From contig JANQRK010000084.1 of NCBI GenBank assembly GCA_028284585.1, positions 1 through 51,528 of the forward strand: a stretch of 51,528 nucleotides of DNA. The letters are read 5' to 3'. The first letter of the stretch is position 1. The number at the start of each line of letters is the position of its first letter. A program made the position numbers and the translations under genes. Shown here piece after piece: positions 35,233-43,959 of this stretch. The stretch comes from Chromatiales bacterium. Its GTDB lineage: Bacteria > Pseudomonadota > Gammaproteobacteria > Chromatiales > Chromatiaceae. The notes below the pieces were generated by a model. That model did not search any database. It saw only the letters and a program-made list of their open reading frames with translations, and was not told the DNA's origin.

Positions 35233-36057
35233 CTACCGCTGAAAGCGCGCTTCAAGATGCGCCTGCATTCGTGTATGGCCGTTGTGCTTCGCCCACCCTA
35301 TCGCATCGTCGCCAAAACGCATGTCTTTGATATCACCACGCGCGCCATGATCTATCAGCCAGTCGGCTAGCCCGAAGTTGTTTTCGAACGCCGCATGGTG
35401 CAACACCGTGCACGCCTCGTGATGACCACGTGCAATCGCATTGATGTCCGCATTTCGCTCGAGCAAGACCTCGCCCACGTCATACTGCCCGTGCCTTAGT
35501 GCAAGATTGAAGGCTTGGGCCATTGCATCTTCTCTTGTGGAGTTCTCAATGCGCCCCCAGGGCAAGTGCACCGGCAACACCGCATCGATAAGCTCGCCTT
35601 TGTCAAAAAACGCATCGACTCGCTGTAAATCGCCAGACATCGCCGCTGAGCAAAGCGTGTTGATCTGCGCGCCCTGTACATTGACCAGGTAGTCAGCCAT
35701 TTTGCGATGTTGCCAATACAGGGCTTCTTCTACAGCGGTCCAAGGCGCACCATCGTCTAACGGCACGCCTGCGCTAATGAGGGCATCGACCAACTCCTTG
35801 GCATTGACGCTCGCCGCCGCAACCAATTGCCGATCGGTGGTGGAGGCATGCTCAATCAGGTAATTCAAGTAGTTGACGGACTCATCGATCTTTCCCAACC
35901 CACCTTCCACCACCACGAACTGGATGAGGTTAGGACTGTCACCACGGTCGGATGACACGCTGGTGATGAGATCCGAGCTCTCCCGCAAGAGCGACTGAAA
36001 CAACGCAAAGTCGCCAGCGTATGCGGTGTCCATTACCGGTTTGAATTGAGGGTCCAT
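35233..36057 (-). CDS. Ankyrin-repeat protein
   Basis: 274 residues. Several ankyrin-type repeats are visible, best in the second half: AMSGDLQRVDAFFDKG, LALRHGQYDVGEVLLERNAD, CTVLHHAAFENNFGLADWLI and AIGWAKHNGHTRMQAHLEAR. Earlier repeats are degenerate (AASVNAKELVDALISAGVPL). No signal peptide or membrane helix is seen, so it is cytoplasmic. GAGG lies shortly before the ATG. Such repeats bind other proteins; no partner can be named. It sits 69 bp before the start of mtkB's stop-side region on the same strand, so it could share transcription with the malyl-CoA operon. Confidence 0.8.
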   Translation of the reverse strand: MDPQFKPVMDTAYAGDFALFQSLLRESSDLITSVSSDRGDSPNLIQFVVVEGGLGKIDESVNYLNYLIEHASTTDRQLVAAASVNAKELVDALISAGVPLDDGAPWTAVEEALYWQHRKMADYLVNVQGAQINTLCSAAMSGDLQRVDAFFDKGELIDAVLPVHLPWGRIENSTREDAMAQAFNLALRHGQYDVGEVLLERNADINAIARGHHEACTVLHHAAFENNFGLADWLIDHGARGDIKDMRFGDDAIGWAKHNGHTRMQAHLEARFQR

Positions 36058-36125
36058 ACCGCCTCGTGAATGCTGCCGTTACTATCGGACCTACCTGGCG
36101 TTACCCCCCGAACTGAAGCATGACC

Positions 36126-36998
36126 TCAGCCGCGCAATACCTCACGCAGGGTTTTGCCAATCTCAGCAGCACTTCGGACCACATGGACGCCGAGTTCCCC
36201 CAACGCAGCCATTTTGGCCTGGGCGGTGTCAGACTCGCCCGAGACAATGGCACCCGCGTGCCCCATGGTTCTACCCGGTGGCGCGGTGACTCCGGCAATA
36301 AAGGCCACCAGCGGTTTCCTCATATGCTCACGCGCCCAGCGTGCAGCTTCGACCTCTTGGTTTCCTCCTATCTCTCCAATCATCAAGACCACTTCGGTGT
36401 CATCATCATCGGAGAATTTTTTGAGGATGGTCAGAAAGTCACAGCCATTCACCGGGTCGCCGCCAATGCTGATACTGGTTGACTGGCCAAGACCGAGTTC
36501 ATTCATTTGCTCAACCGCTTCGTAGTTCAGTGTCCCCGATCGTGACACCACACCCACCTTACCCGGCTGGTAGATATGCGACGGCATAATGCCGGCCTTG
36601 CACTCTCTCGGCGTGATCACACCGGCGGTATTGGGCCCGACGATAATGGCATCGTGTCCAGTCAGATAACGTTTTACCCGCACCATATCCTGCACTGGCA
36701 CGCCGTCGGTGATGCAAACGATGACCTTGATCCCCGCATCGATGGCCTCAAGGATGGCATCGGCAGCAAACGGCGGTGGTACGAAGACGACGCTGACATC
36801 GGCACCGGTTTGTTGAACCGCCGTTTTCACCGTATCAAAAACGGGTAGTCCCAAATGGGTCATACCACCCTTACCAGGTGTCACCCCACCGACCACATTG
36901 GTGCCCATACCCATGGCTTCCTCGGCGTGGAAGCTTGCATGCTGCCCGGTGAAGCCCTGAAAGATAACCTTGGAGTCTTTGTTGACAAGAATACTCAT
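36126..36998 (-). CDS. mtkB: Malate-CoA ligase subunit beta (succinyl-CoA synthetase alpha-like)
   Basis: 290 residues. The CoA-binding and ligase folds of the SucD family are clear: VIFQGFTGQHASFHAEEAMG, VVGGVTPGKGG, the catalytic-His region GRTMGHAGAIVSG. Two features point to MtkB rather than SucD: VGPNTAGVITP, where SucD of the citric-acid cycle has NCPGVITP, and PPPFAADAILEAIDAG with ITDGVPVQDMVRVKRYL, close to the MtkB sequence of methylotrophs as I remember it. The enzyme makes malyl-CoA from malate, CoA and ATP. The start overlaps the mtkA stop (TGATG). The operon partner mcl supports the malate assignment. Confidence 0.88.
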   Translation of the reverse strand: MSILVNKDSKVIFQGFTGQHASFHAEEAMGMGTNVVGGVTPGKGGMTHLGLPVFDTVKTAVQQTGADVSVVFVPPPFAADAILEAIDAGIKVIVCITDGVPVQDMVRVKRYLTGHDAIIVGPNTAGVITPRECKAGIMPSHIYQPGKVGVVSRSGTLNYEAVEQMNELGLGQSTSISIGGDPVNGCDFLTILKKFSDDDDTEVVLMIGEIGGNQEVEAARWAREHMRKPLVAFIAGVTAPPGRTMGHAGAIVSGESDTAQAKMAALGELGVHVVRSAAEIGKTLREVLRG

Positions 36999-38167
36999 CA
37001 GGCAGACCCTCTTGCAGCTTCAACGGCCTTTCGTGAAGCATCATCGAGTTTGTCGGCATGGATAAATTCCAGCCCGGACGAGAACAGTATCTCCCAGCCT
37101 TTTTCCACGTTGGTACCCGCCAGGCGCACAACCACCGGCACATCGACCGACTGCTCTCGCAGCGTCTGTACGACGCCTTGGGCAATCCAGTCACAGCGAT
37201 TGATTCCGGCAAAAATATTCAACAACACAGCTTTGACATTACTGTCCGTCAACACAATACGGAAGGCGTTGGCGATCTTGTCCGGCGAGGCGCCGCCACC
37301 CACATCGAGAAAATTAGCCGGTTTTCCGCCGTAAAAACTGATCGCATCCATGGTCGCCATCGCCAACCCTGCGCCGTTTACTATGCAGCCGACATCGCCA
37401 TCCAGTGCAATGTAATTGAGGTCGTGCTGTGAGGCGTCGAGTTCTTTGGAATCTTCCTCATCGAAATCCCTCAGGTCCGTGATGTCAGCACGGCGAAACA
37501 ACGCATTGCCGTCGAAGTTCATCTTCCCATCCAACGCCATCAAGCTGTCGTCGGCAAGCAACGACAACGGATTGATCTCGGCCATCAAGGCATCTGTATC
37601 ACGGAAGGCGCGATAAAGACGCTTCATCAAGGTGGCTGCATTGATGATCTGTTTGCCGGTCAGACCTATCCCAGCCGCGATCTTGCGACATTGAAAGTCC
37701 TGCAAACCGACCGCTGGATCAACCGACTCCTTGATGATTTTTTCGGGTGTGCTGGCAGCTACTTCCTCGATATCCATACCGCCCACAGCCGATGCGATCA
37801 CCGTGATGCGCTGAGTGACGCGGTCGATGAGGCAACCTAAGTAAAGCTCCTGTTTGATATCCTGGGCATCTTCGACCAGTACACGGCGCACGCGTTTCCC
37901 CCCGGGACCTGTCTGGGGTGTCACCAGGTCGCTGCCTATCAACTTATCGGCGAATTCCTTTACCTCTGCCAGAGAATTGCACAGTTTGACACCACCACAT
38001 TTGCCGCGCCCTCCGGCATGTACTTGGGCCTTGACTATCCAACGCTCACCACCCAGAGATTCGGCAACGGCTACCGCCTGCGCATCGGAGTGAGCCACAT
38101 GCCCTGCCGGAACGGGAATCTTGTAACGGCTGAAGATCCGCTTGGTCTGGTACTCATGGATATTCAT
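36998..38167 (-). CDS. mtkA: Malate-CoA ligase subunit alpha (succinyl-CoA synthetase beta-like, ATP-grasp)
   Basis: 389 residues, the usual size of SucC/MtkA. It opens NIHEYQTKRIFSRYKIPVPA and carries the ATP-grasp core (IVKAQVHAGGRGKCGGVKLC, VEDAQDIKQELYLGCLIDR, LMAEINPLSLLADDSLMALD) and the ligase domain (GCIVNGAGLAMATMDAISFY, GKPANFLDVGGGASPDKIAN). It forms a complex with the mtkB product to activate malate to malyl-CoA. From sequence alone SucC cannot be ruled out. The assignment rests on the NTAG motif of the partner and the adjacent malyl-CoA lyase gene. mcl ends 1 bp upstream of this start. Confidence 0.87.
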   Translation of the reverse strand: MNIHEYQTKRIFSRYKIPVPAGHVAHSDAQAVAVAESLGGERWIVKAQVHAGGRGKCGGVKLCNSLAEVKEFADKLIGSDLVTPQTGPGGKRVRRVLVEDAQDIKQELYLGCLIDRVTQRITVIASAVGGMDIEEVAASTPEKIIKESVDPAVGLQDFQCRKIAAGIGLTGKQIINAATLMKRLYRAFRDTDALMAEINPLSLLADDSLMALDGKMNFDGNALFRRADITDLRDFDEEDSKELDASQHDLNYIALDGDVGCIVNGAGLAMATMDAISFYGGKPANFLDVGGGASPDKIANAFRIVLTDSNVKAVLLNIFAGINRCDWIAQGVVQTLREQSVDVPVVVRLAGTNVEKGWEILFSSGLEFIHADKLDDASRKAVEAARGSA

Positions 38168-38168
38168 A

Positions 38169-39125
38169 TCAGGCCTTCCCTTTGATCTGCTCGAGCTTAC
38201 TGATCACCAGCTGTGCTTGCTTGATGGATGCACCATCAATCATCTCGCCATTGAGGGTCACAGCGCCTTTGCCCTCTGCTGCCGCCTGTTCCATCGCATC
38301 AAGAATGGCTTGAGCTCGATCGGCTTCTTCATCGCTGGGTGTGAACACGGCGTTGGCCAACTCAATCTGTGATGGGTGTATCGCCCATTTGCCTTCACCA
38401 CCCAGCGCCGCAAAGGCACGCGCATGCGCCAGGTAACCTTCTGGATCATTGATGTCACTGAATGGCCCATCGATAGGCCGTAAGCCATAAGCCCGACATG
38501 CCACGATCATTCGTGACATGGCGAAGTGCCACTGGTTACCGAGGTAACGTGTACGTTGACCGTTTTCATCCGGGTCACCGAGTATCATGTAATTGGAATT
38601 GGCACCGCCCATACTGGTGGTACGCGCCTGCGTAGAAGCGGAGTAATCGGCAACACCAAAGGCCAGCGCCTCCATACGATCCGGGCAGGCCTGCGCGATG
38701 GCTTCGACGTTGGCCATGCCCATGGCAGTTTCAATCAACGCATGCATGTTGATCTTTTTCAGACCAAGGTGGGCCTCTATCTGTGACAACAGGGTCGCGA
38801 CGAATTCGAGATGCTCGGGCTTGCCGACCATGGGCACCAGCAAAGTGTCTACAGTGTTTCCCGTCTGCTCGACAACATCGATGATGTCTCTGTAACACCA
38901 GTGAGTATCGACGGCATTTATGCGTACAGAGACCGAGCACTTTGACCAATCATAGGATTTCAATGCATGTATGGTGTGCTTTCGAGCGCTTTCCTTGTCG
39001 GCTGGCGCTACCGCGTCCTCTAAGTCGAGAAATACGATATCAGCCCCTCTGTACGGCGCCTTTTCCAGCATGGCGGGATTGGATCCCGGCACGGCCAATT
39101 CACTGCGGTGCAATCTGTCTTTCAC
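38169..39125 (-). CDS. mcl: L-malyl-CoA / beta-methylmalyl-CoA lyase (HpcH/HpaI-citrate lyase family)
   Basis: 318 residues from the GTG at 39125, close to the family start (RLHRSELAVPGSNP). The frame is open to another GTG at 39197. GGGAGA lies about 9 bases before the chosen GTG. Clear lyase motifs: DIVFLDLEDAVAP (metal-binding Asp/Glu), SVRINAVDTHW with the CoA/substrate Arg, LIETAMGMANVEAIAQACP with a metal-ligand Glu, FGVADYSASTQAR and GKWAIHPSQI. It splits malyl-CoA into acetyl-CoA and glyoxylate. Together with mtkA and mtkB this gives malate to acetyl-CoA plus glyoxylate, as in the serine cycle and related assimilation routes. No other serine-cycle genes are in the window. Confidence 0.9.
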   Translation of the reverse strand: MKDRLHRSELAVPGSNPAMLEKAPYRGADIVFLDLEDAVAPADKESARKHTIHALKSYDWSKCSVSVRINAVDTHWCYRDIIDVVEQTGNTVDTLLVPMVGKPEHLEFVATLLSQIEAHLGLKKINMHALIETAMGMANVEAIAQACPDRMEALAFGVADYSASTQARTTSMGGANSNYMILGDPDENGQRTRYLGNQWHFAMSRMIVACRAYGLRPIDGPFSDINDPEGYLAHARAFAALGGEGKWAIHPSQIELANAVFTPSDEEADRAQAILDAMEQAAAEGKGAVTLNGEMIDGASIKQAQLVISKLEQIKGKA

Positions 39126-39324
39126 GTTCTTGAATCTCCCAATGGTCCTTTCTTTGTTGTAGCCATTGCGCAGGCGGTGGGCCGCATCATAAACCACCAG
39201 AACCCAGGGGACCCGGCGCGCATCGTCGGTTTCTGACTTGGCGAACTGACCGGAGTGTCCACTTCCCCCGCTTTATGCTAGGCAGGATTGGCATTTCCCC
39301 AGGAAATTACCCCAGGAGACGTCG

Positions 39325-39621
39325 ATGCAGAAATCGCGCTTCACGGATACGTAGGCGGAGCCGATGCGCAGGTGAGGCAATGCGGGTACCCTGGTCGCAG
39401 AGCTATACCCAAGGCATGGGATTGGCACAGCGACCTACTATACCTGCGAAGACGCAGTGCATGGCCATGGACACGCCTCAGCTCAGAGCACAGGTGAACA
39501 CCCAATGAGCATTGGATTTCATGTGTGACAAGTTGCACTAGGGCAAGCACTTCCGGATGCCTGCGGTGAAAGATGAAGTTACCCGTGAATGCTTAGCGAT
39601 CGAAGTGGACAGCTCCATCGA
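39325..39621 (+). pseudogene. Decayed IS3-family insertion sequence (orfA and orfB remnants)
   Basis: From the ATG at 39325 the reading is MQKSRFTDT, a stop, and, later in the same frame, VAELYPRHGIGTATYYT, close to the OrfA start and helix-turn-helix of IS3-group transposases (KSRFTE..., ADLCRKHGISDATFYNW). A frameshift then leads to MAMDTPQLRAQ. From about 39494 a second frame reads ALDFMCDKLH, a stop, then GKHFRM and DEVTRECLAIEVDSSI. The last part is the DEFTRECLAIEV motif of the OrfB integrase core. Several hundred bases between the two are missing compared with a normal 1.2-kb element. Multiple stops show it is dead. Ends and target duplication cannot be placed with confidence. Confidence 0.8.
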
Positions 39622-39957
39622 GAAGGACAGCCCCCGCAGAACGGGTTTGGTGAGCAATTCAACGGATCGATACGGCGTGAGCTTCTGGGGAGCCTACCTG
39701 TTTGAGAGCCCGAGCCAAGTCGTAAGATCACTTGGACCTGGCGATTGGACTGCAACGTCGAGCGACCCCATGAAAGTCCGGAGGTAGCGTCAATCTTCTT
39801 GTGTATTACCTCTGGTTTGGCGATGCTCAGGACCGCAGCATTCCCGAGTAAGCGACAAACCGCTTTGAATTGACCCCGGCAGAGCGCTGCAATACAAAAC
39901 AGACGGCTCGATAGAACTCTCGATTTGTCATCCACGAACTCAACTTGCCATTCTGCC
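39622..39957. other. Gap between IS remnant and cardiolipin synthase, nothing seen
   Basis: 336 bp with no recognisable coding sequence. It should hold the cardiolipin synthase promoter and possibly the unrecognised right end of the decayed insertion sequence. Confidence 0.4.
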
Positions 39958-41376
39958 ATGGATTTTCCGTTCTTCCTCGACATCGCGCTACGCCTGTTGT
40001 TCACCGGGGTCATCATTTACCGCAATAAGAGTTCTTCGCCTGTGCGTCTGGGTTGGGTGATCCTGGTCTTGCTCATCCCGTTTGTCGGTATGGCCCTGTA
40101 CTTGTTGTTCGGTGAAGTGTGGCGGGACCGTGGCCGCCTAGCGCGACATAAGTCGATTATCGACCGGGTGCGTAGCCGTATGGAGACCGTTCCTTTTAGC
40201 ATATCCACCTCTGAGCAAACGCCGCGCAACGACTACACAAGAGTGTCCAACGCCTTTGAATTTCAGGGGGCGTTTCCATTGCGTCAGGGCAATCGATTAC
40301 AGCTCTTCAGTGACCCCGAACAAACCATGCTGAGGATCGCCGAGGACATAGATCAGGCAAAACAGAGTTGTCATCTGCTGTTTTATATCTGGCTCGACGA
40401 CGAATCGGGGAATCTGGTGGCAAATACCCTGATTCGTGCTCGGCAACGGGGGGTTGAATGTCGGGTTCTTGTCGATGCAGTGGGTTCCGCTCAGTTCCTG
40501 AACTCTGCGCTGAGGAAGCGAATGGATGATGGCGGCATTGAAGTGGTACCTTCTCTTTCCCTGTCCAGTTTCGACATACGAATCGATCACCGTAACCACC
40601 GAAAATTGATTGTTATCGATGGCAACACTGGATGGACCGGCAGCCGTAACCTGGCCGATGCCGAATTCAGAATCAAACCCGATTTTGCGCCCTGGGTCGA
40701 TGTCATGGCACGTATTGTGGGGCCCTCAGTATACGATCTGCAGGCAGTCTTCATCGAAGACTGGGTGCTTGAGCAGGATGCGGCGATCGAAGCGCTGATG
40801 ACGCCAATGCCAGAACCATTGAGCGGCCGGTCACAAGTTCAGGTGTTCGCTACCGGGCCGACCTTCGATTCTCGGATACTGCGCCAAATGGCGGTCATCT
40901 CCTTGTTCATTGCCAAACACGAACTAATCATCACCACACCCTATTTCGTACCCGATGAAGCCAGCGTAACCGCATACTGCGGCCTGGCAAGATCCGGGGT
41001 ACGAACTGTGTTGGTGGTGCCGAAGCGCAATGATTCCAGGCTGGTCGCTGCTGCCAGTCGTAGCTTCTATCAAGACCTGCTAGACGCCGGTGTGGAGATA
41101 TTTGAGTATCGGCCCGGCTTGCTGCATTCCAAGACCATTACGATTGACCGCCGATGGTCCTTGCTCGATACGGCCAATTTTGACCGCCGCAGTTTCGAGC
41201 TGAATTACGAAGTCAGTTTTGCCACCACGGATAGCACTTTCACCTCCCAGTTGCGCGACCTGCAAATGCAATATATCTCGGATTCGGACAGAGTCGACAA
41301 GAATCAATGGTCTCAACGCTCGGACTATTCTCGCTTCTTGGACAATACGGCGCGGTTGTTTGCCCCAATTTTGTGA
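39958..41376 (+). CDS. cls: Cardiolipin synthase (phospholipase D family)
   Basis: 472 residues from the ATG at 39958, where the hydrophobic N terminus begins (FPFFLDIALRLLFTGVIIYR). Two membrane helices (about 1-20 and 30-52) precede two PLD catalytic motifs: H214-x-K216 in HRNHRKLIVIDG and H390-x-K392 in LLHSKTITIDRRWSLLDTAN. The LFYIWLDDESGNLVANTLI segment is also typical of bacterial Cls. The enzyme condenses phosphatidylglycerol (or related lipids) to cardiolipin at the inner membrane. Its stop is 8 bp from the convergent patatin gene stop. Confidence 0.92.
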   Translation: MDFPFFLDIALRLLFTGVIIYRNKSSSPVRLGWVILVLLIPFVGMALYLLFGEVWRDRGRLARHKSIIDRVRSRMETVPFSISTSEQTPRNDYTRVSNAFEFQGAFPLRQGNRLQLFSDPEQTMLRIAEDIDQAKQSCHLLFYIWLDDESGNLVANTLIRARQRGVECRVLVDAVGSAQFLNSALRKRMDDGGIEVVPSLSLSSFDIRIDHRNHRKLIVIDGNTGWTGSRNLADAEFRIKPDFAPWVDVMARIVGPSVYDLQAVFIEDWVLEQDAAIEALMTPMPEPLSGRSQVQVFATGPTFDSRILRQMAVISLFIAKHELIITTPYFVPDEASVTAYCGLARSGVRTVLVVPKRNDSRLVAAASRSFYQDLLDAGVEIFEYRPGLLHSKTITIDRRWSLLDTANFDRRSFELNYEVSFATTDSTFTSQLRDLQMQYISDSDRVDKNQWSQRSDYSRFLDNTARLFAPIL

Positions 41377-41384
41377 TTGCCCCT

Positions 41385-42218
41385 CTACGATCTGCCTTTC
41401 AGCTCCAACAATTCGTCGAGCTGCCGACGCAACAACTCCTTGGCCGGCTCAGACTGCTTCAATATCTCCTCAGCCTTATAGAATTCGAGCATTTGAATAT
41501 CAACGATGTCCGGCGCGATAAATATGTCTGGTGGCGCTTCGAGTAGTTTGTGCTTGAGTACCGTCGTCTGTGCGATTTGAAAGCTGTTGAAAACCGCCTC
41601 GGTAAACGATGGGATCAAATTGGCGCTTTCAGTGCGGTTACCCATGACATTGACTGCAATCACTAGATCACAACCATCTAGCACATCAAAAGGTACCGGA
41701 TTCACGGCGCCGCCATCGATCAGCACCCGGCCGTCACTGACCACCGGCAAAAAAATACCCGGCAGCGCCATGCTCGCCTGAACGGCCTGCCCGATATCCC
41801 CGGAGTCGAGTACAACTTGCTCACGCTTCCAGAAATCGGCTGCCACGACCTTGAGCTGGCATCTCAGATCCTTAAAGTCTGAGACTTTGACGTCGTTCAT
41901 CAAATCGGACATGAAGCTGTCGGCTTTCAAAAAGGCTTTGCCACTCCAGTTAATATCAATGTACTCAAACCATCGAAGAACATATTTGTCTTTTATGCTG
42001 TGCAATACCCCGTCGTCTTTCACATAGGTCATCAGCGATACGATATGGCGTATATCCAAAGCCGAATATCCTGACGCATACAGAACACCCACAATCGCCC
42101 CGATACTGGTGCCAGCGATTTGATGCACCTGCAATCCAAACTCATCGATCACTTCCAGCATGGGAATATGCGCCAGGCCCTTGGCCCCGCCACCACCCAA
42201 TGCAATGCCCAATTTCAT
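41385..42218 (-). CDS. RssA-like patatin-family phospholipase
   Basis: 277 residues from the ATG at 42218 (KLGIALGGGGAKGLAHIPML). The frame extends to 42416, but the upstream part overlaps and reads through the FkbM pseudogene and shows no homology. Catalytic Ser38 is in the GTSIG motif and Asp168 in DGGAVNP, with the oxyanion loop GGGGAKGL. The family acts on phospholipid acyl groups. No signal peptide, so it is cytoplasmic or membrane-associated. SD support for the start is weak (GGTGG), so the ATGs at 42233 and 42266 are alternatives. Confidence 0.85.
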   Translation of the reverse strand: MKLGIALGGGGAKGLAHIPMLEVIDEFGLQVHQIAGTSIGAIVGVLYASGYSALDIRHIVSLMTYVKDDGVLHSIKDKYVLRWFEYIDINWSGKAFLKADSFMSDLMNDVKVSDFKDLRCQLKVVAADFWKREQVVLDSGDIGQAVQASMALPGIFLPVVSDGRVLIDGGAVNPVPFDVLDGCDLVIAVNVMGNRTESANLIPSFTEAVFNSFQIAQTTVLKHKLLEAPPDIFIAPDIVDIQMLEFYKAEEILKQSEPAKELLRRQLDELLELKGRS

Positions 42219-42387
42219 CGAGGCCACCCGCATTTTTCCGAAACCTGAGATGTTCTCTGAGCCCATAAAGGCAGCTCGCCGAGACCCTATCCACCAATCA
42301 ACTGAGTAGGCATGGTCGAACGCATAAACAGCGCCCCAGCATCGTCTACTCGCGGCGTAATCTCGAGGCCCATTGCGAATGACCCTG

Positions 42388-42875
42388 TCAACGCGCGGCA
42401 GAACGATGGCGCGCATGCGTATCGTGCCACATGGACACGGTCTCTCCGGAGAGTCTCCGGATCACGCTAAGGGCGGCATTACTCAACCGGTGCGATCCGC
42501 GGAAGTTCCAGCGCCACACGACACCGGCATCACCGGCGAAGTAGCAACTTAGGAATATCCAGCGATACTGCCGCCCGATCTTGCGCTGCGGCAGCCAAGC
42601 CCCTGGCAGCTCACTCCCGAACAGGCCCGACGCTCCGAACGAACCTTGGCCAGTGTGAACTTGTCAGACTCGATCGACACATAGTCCGGCCGTTCTTTGA
42701 ATTCCGCAAGGGAACGAACGCACACTGTGTCGCAGCCCTCGATATCGATCTTCAGGTAGTACGGCGCACCGAATTTGCGTAACGCACCGGCGAAGTCGAC
42801 CACAGGAACCTCGATAGTGTTGCTCGACGTACCATGCGCACATCGATGTCGATCACCGTTGATCGACGAGGACAA
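42388..42875 (-). pseudogene. Truncated and frameshifted FkbM-family methyltransferase
   Basis: One frame (to 42549) gives IEVPVVDFAGALRKFGAPYY, LKIDIEGCDTVCVRSLAEF and PDYVSIESDKFTLAKV, the central and acidic SAM/substrate part of FkbM (Methyltransf_21) proteins. A second frame then gives GSFGASGLFGSELPGAWLP, RQYRWIFLSCYFAGD and finally MWHDTHA before a stop at 42388-42390, which resembles the usual C terminus of these proteins. So a frameshift lies near 42640-42660. The N-terminal half of the enzyme is missing upstream. Its tail overlaps the upstream extension of the patatin frame, not its likely start. Confidence 0.75.
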
Positions 42876-42936
42876 GGTTAGAGAATCTATCTGGAGGTCT
42901 GCATCTCAGGTTCTTAAGCAAGCCGTGCAACTGCGA

Positions 42937-43845
42937 TCAGGCCTTGGTCCAGACCGGCGCATCGCCAATCTTCTCTAACAAGTAATCGATGAAGATCCTG
43001 ACTTTCGCGGTCAGGACATTCGATTTCGGATACACGAGCCATAGGGCAGTCTGGTCGTCGACCTTGTAGTCGGGCAGGACACGGACTAGCGAGCCCTCGG
43101 CGAGTTCGCGGTGAACGCTCCACAGTGAGTTCATTGAGATGCCTGCCCCCGCGATGGTCGCCATCTTCTGGCTCAAGCCATCATCGACGATGAGCCGGCA
43201 CCCGGCCAGGCTCGGTTCGAACTGTCCTGTTTTGCCATCCCGCCCAACCAGCGGTATCGGTGATTGTTCCTTGAAGGCGATCAGTTGGTGTGTCGCGAGT
43301 TTATCGGGATGTTTGGGCGTGCCATGTTGACGCAGGTATTCGGGCGATGCACACAGGATTCGCCTATCGTCGGCCAGTCTGCGTCCCTTGAGACTGCTAT
43401 CCGGGAGGACCGAATTGCGCAGCGCCAGGTCGAAGCTGCCCTGGATAAGGTCGAACTCCATATCGGTGAGCCTCAGGTCAAGGCTGATACCGGGATGTGA
43501 CGCTAGAAACTCCGGCAAGATCGGCGCGATGTAAAGCTGGGCGAATGTGCTTGGCGCGGTGAACCTCAGGGTACCCGTCGCCGACACATTGCCCCGTCCC
43601 AGCACCGCGTGGGCCGCATCTTCTTGCGCTAGGATCTCTTTGGCATAAGGCAGGAACTCAGCCCCCTCCAGCGACAGAGCCACCTTCCGCGTCGAACGGC
43701 GCAGCAGATCGGCCCCCAACGCCTTCTCCAGTTTTGCCAGTTTGGCGCTGGCCCCTGATGGCGCCATGCCGAGATCTCGACCGGCTGCACTGATATTGAG
43801 TTTTTCGGCCGCAAGGACAAACAGTCGAATGCTTTCGGTGTCCAC
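42937..43845 (-). CDS. LysR-type transcriptional regulator
   Basis: 302 residues from the GTG at 43845. The N-terminal winged helix is plain (RLFVLAAEKLNISAAGRDLG, then ASAKLAKLEKALGADLLRRS), followed by a periplasmic-binding-like effector domain (TLRFTAPSTFAQLYIAPILP, DLRLTDMEFDLIQGSFDLAL, LDDR-like RRLADDRRILCASPEYLRQH). There is no ribosome binding site before the GTG, so translation may be leaderless or the start may differ. It is divergent from the enoyl-CoA hydratase operon, and two copies of a 28-bp near-repeat lie in the gap. By the usual LysR pattern it controls the divergent genes and itself; the effector is unknown. Confidence 0.9.
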   Translation of the reverse strand: MDTESIRLFVLAAEKLNISAAGRDLGMAPSGASAKLAKLEKALGADLLRRSTRKVALSLEGAEFLPYAKEILAQEDAAHAVLGRGNVSATGTLRFTAPSTFAQLYIAPILPEFLASHPGISLDLRLTDMEFDLIQGSFDLALRNSVLPDSSLKGRRLADDRRILCASPEYLRQHGTPKHPDKLATHQLIAFKEQSPIPLVGRDGKTGQFEPSLAGCRLIVDDGLSQKMATIAGAGISMNSLWSVHRELAEGSLVRVLPDYKVDDQTALWLVYPKSNVLTAKVRIFIDYLLEKIGDAPVWTKA

Positions 43846-43846
43846 C

Positions 43847-43915
43847 CATTTATATCGATTCTGCGAATACTGAACTCCATATTAGGTCATTTATATCTGG
43901 TCTGCGAAACACTAA
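43847..43915. promoter_or_regulatory. Pair of direct near-repeats, likely LysR operator
   Basis: CATTTATATC starts at both 43847 and 43888, and each copy continues with TCTGCGAA, one A/T position and ACT. The copies (43847-43874 and 43888-43915) are 41 bp apart, about four helical turns, so both would face the same side of the DNA. The first copy touches the LysR start codon and the second lies 45-72 bp before the hydratase ATG. The arrangement fits a LysR dimer pair or an autoregulated operator. Confidence 0.6.
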
Positions 43916-43959
43916 CTTAACTCCCCAGCAGCTGATCGCCAATCACGGGGAAGCACAGC

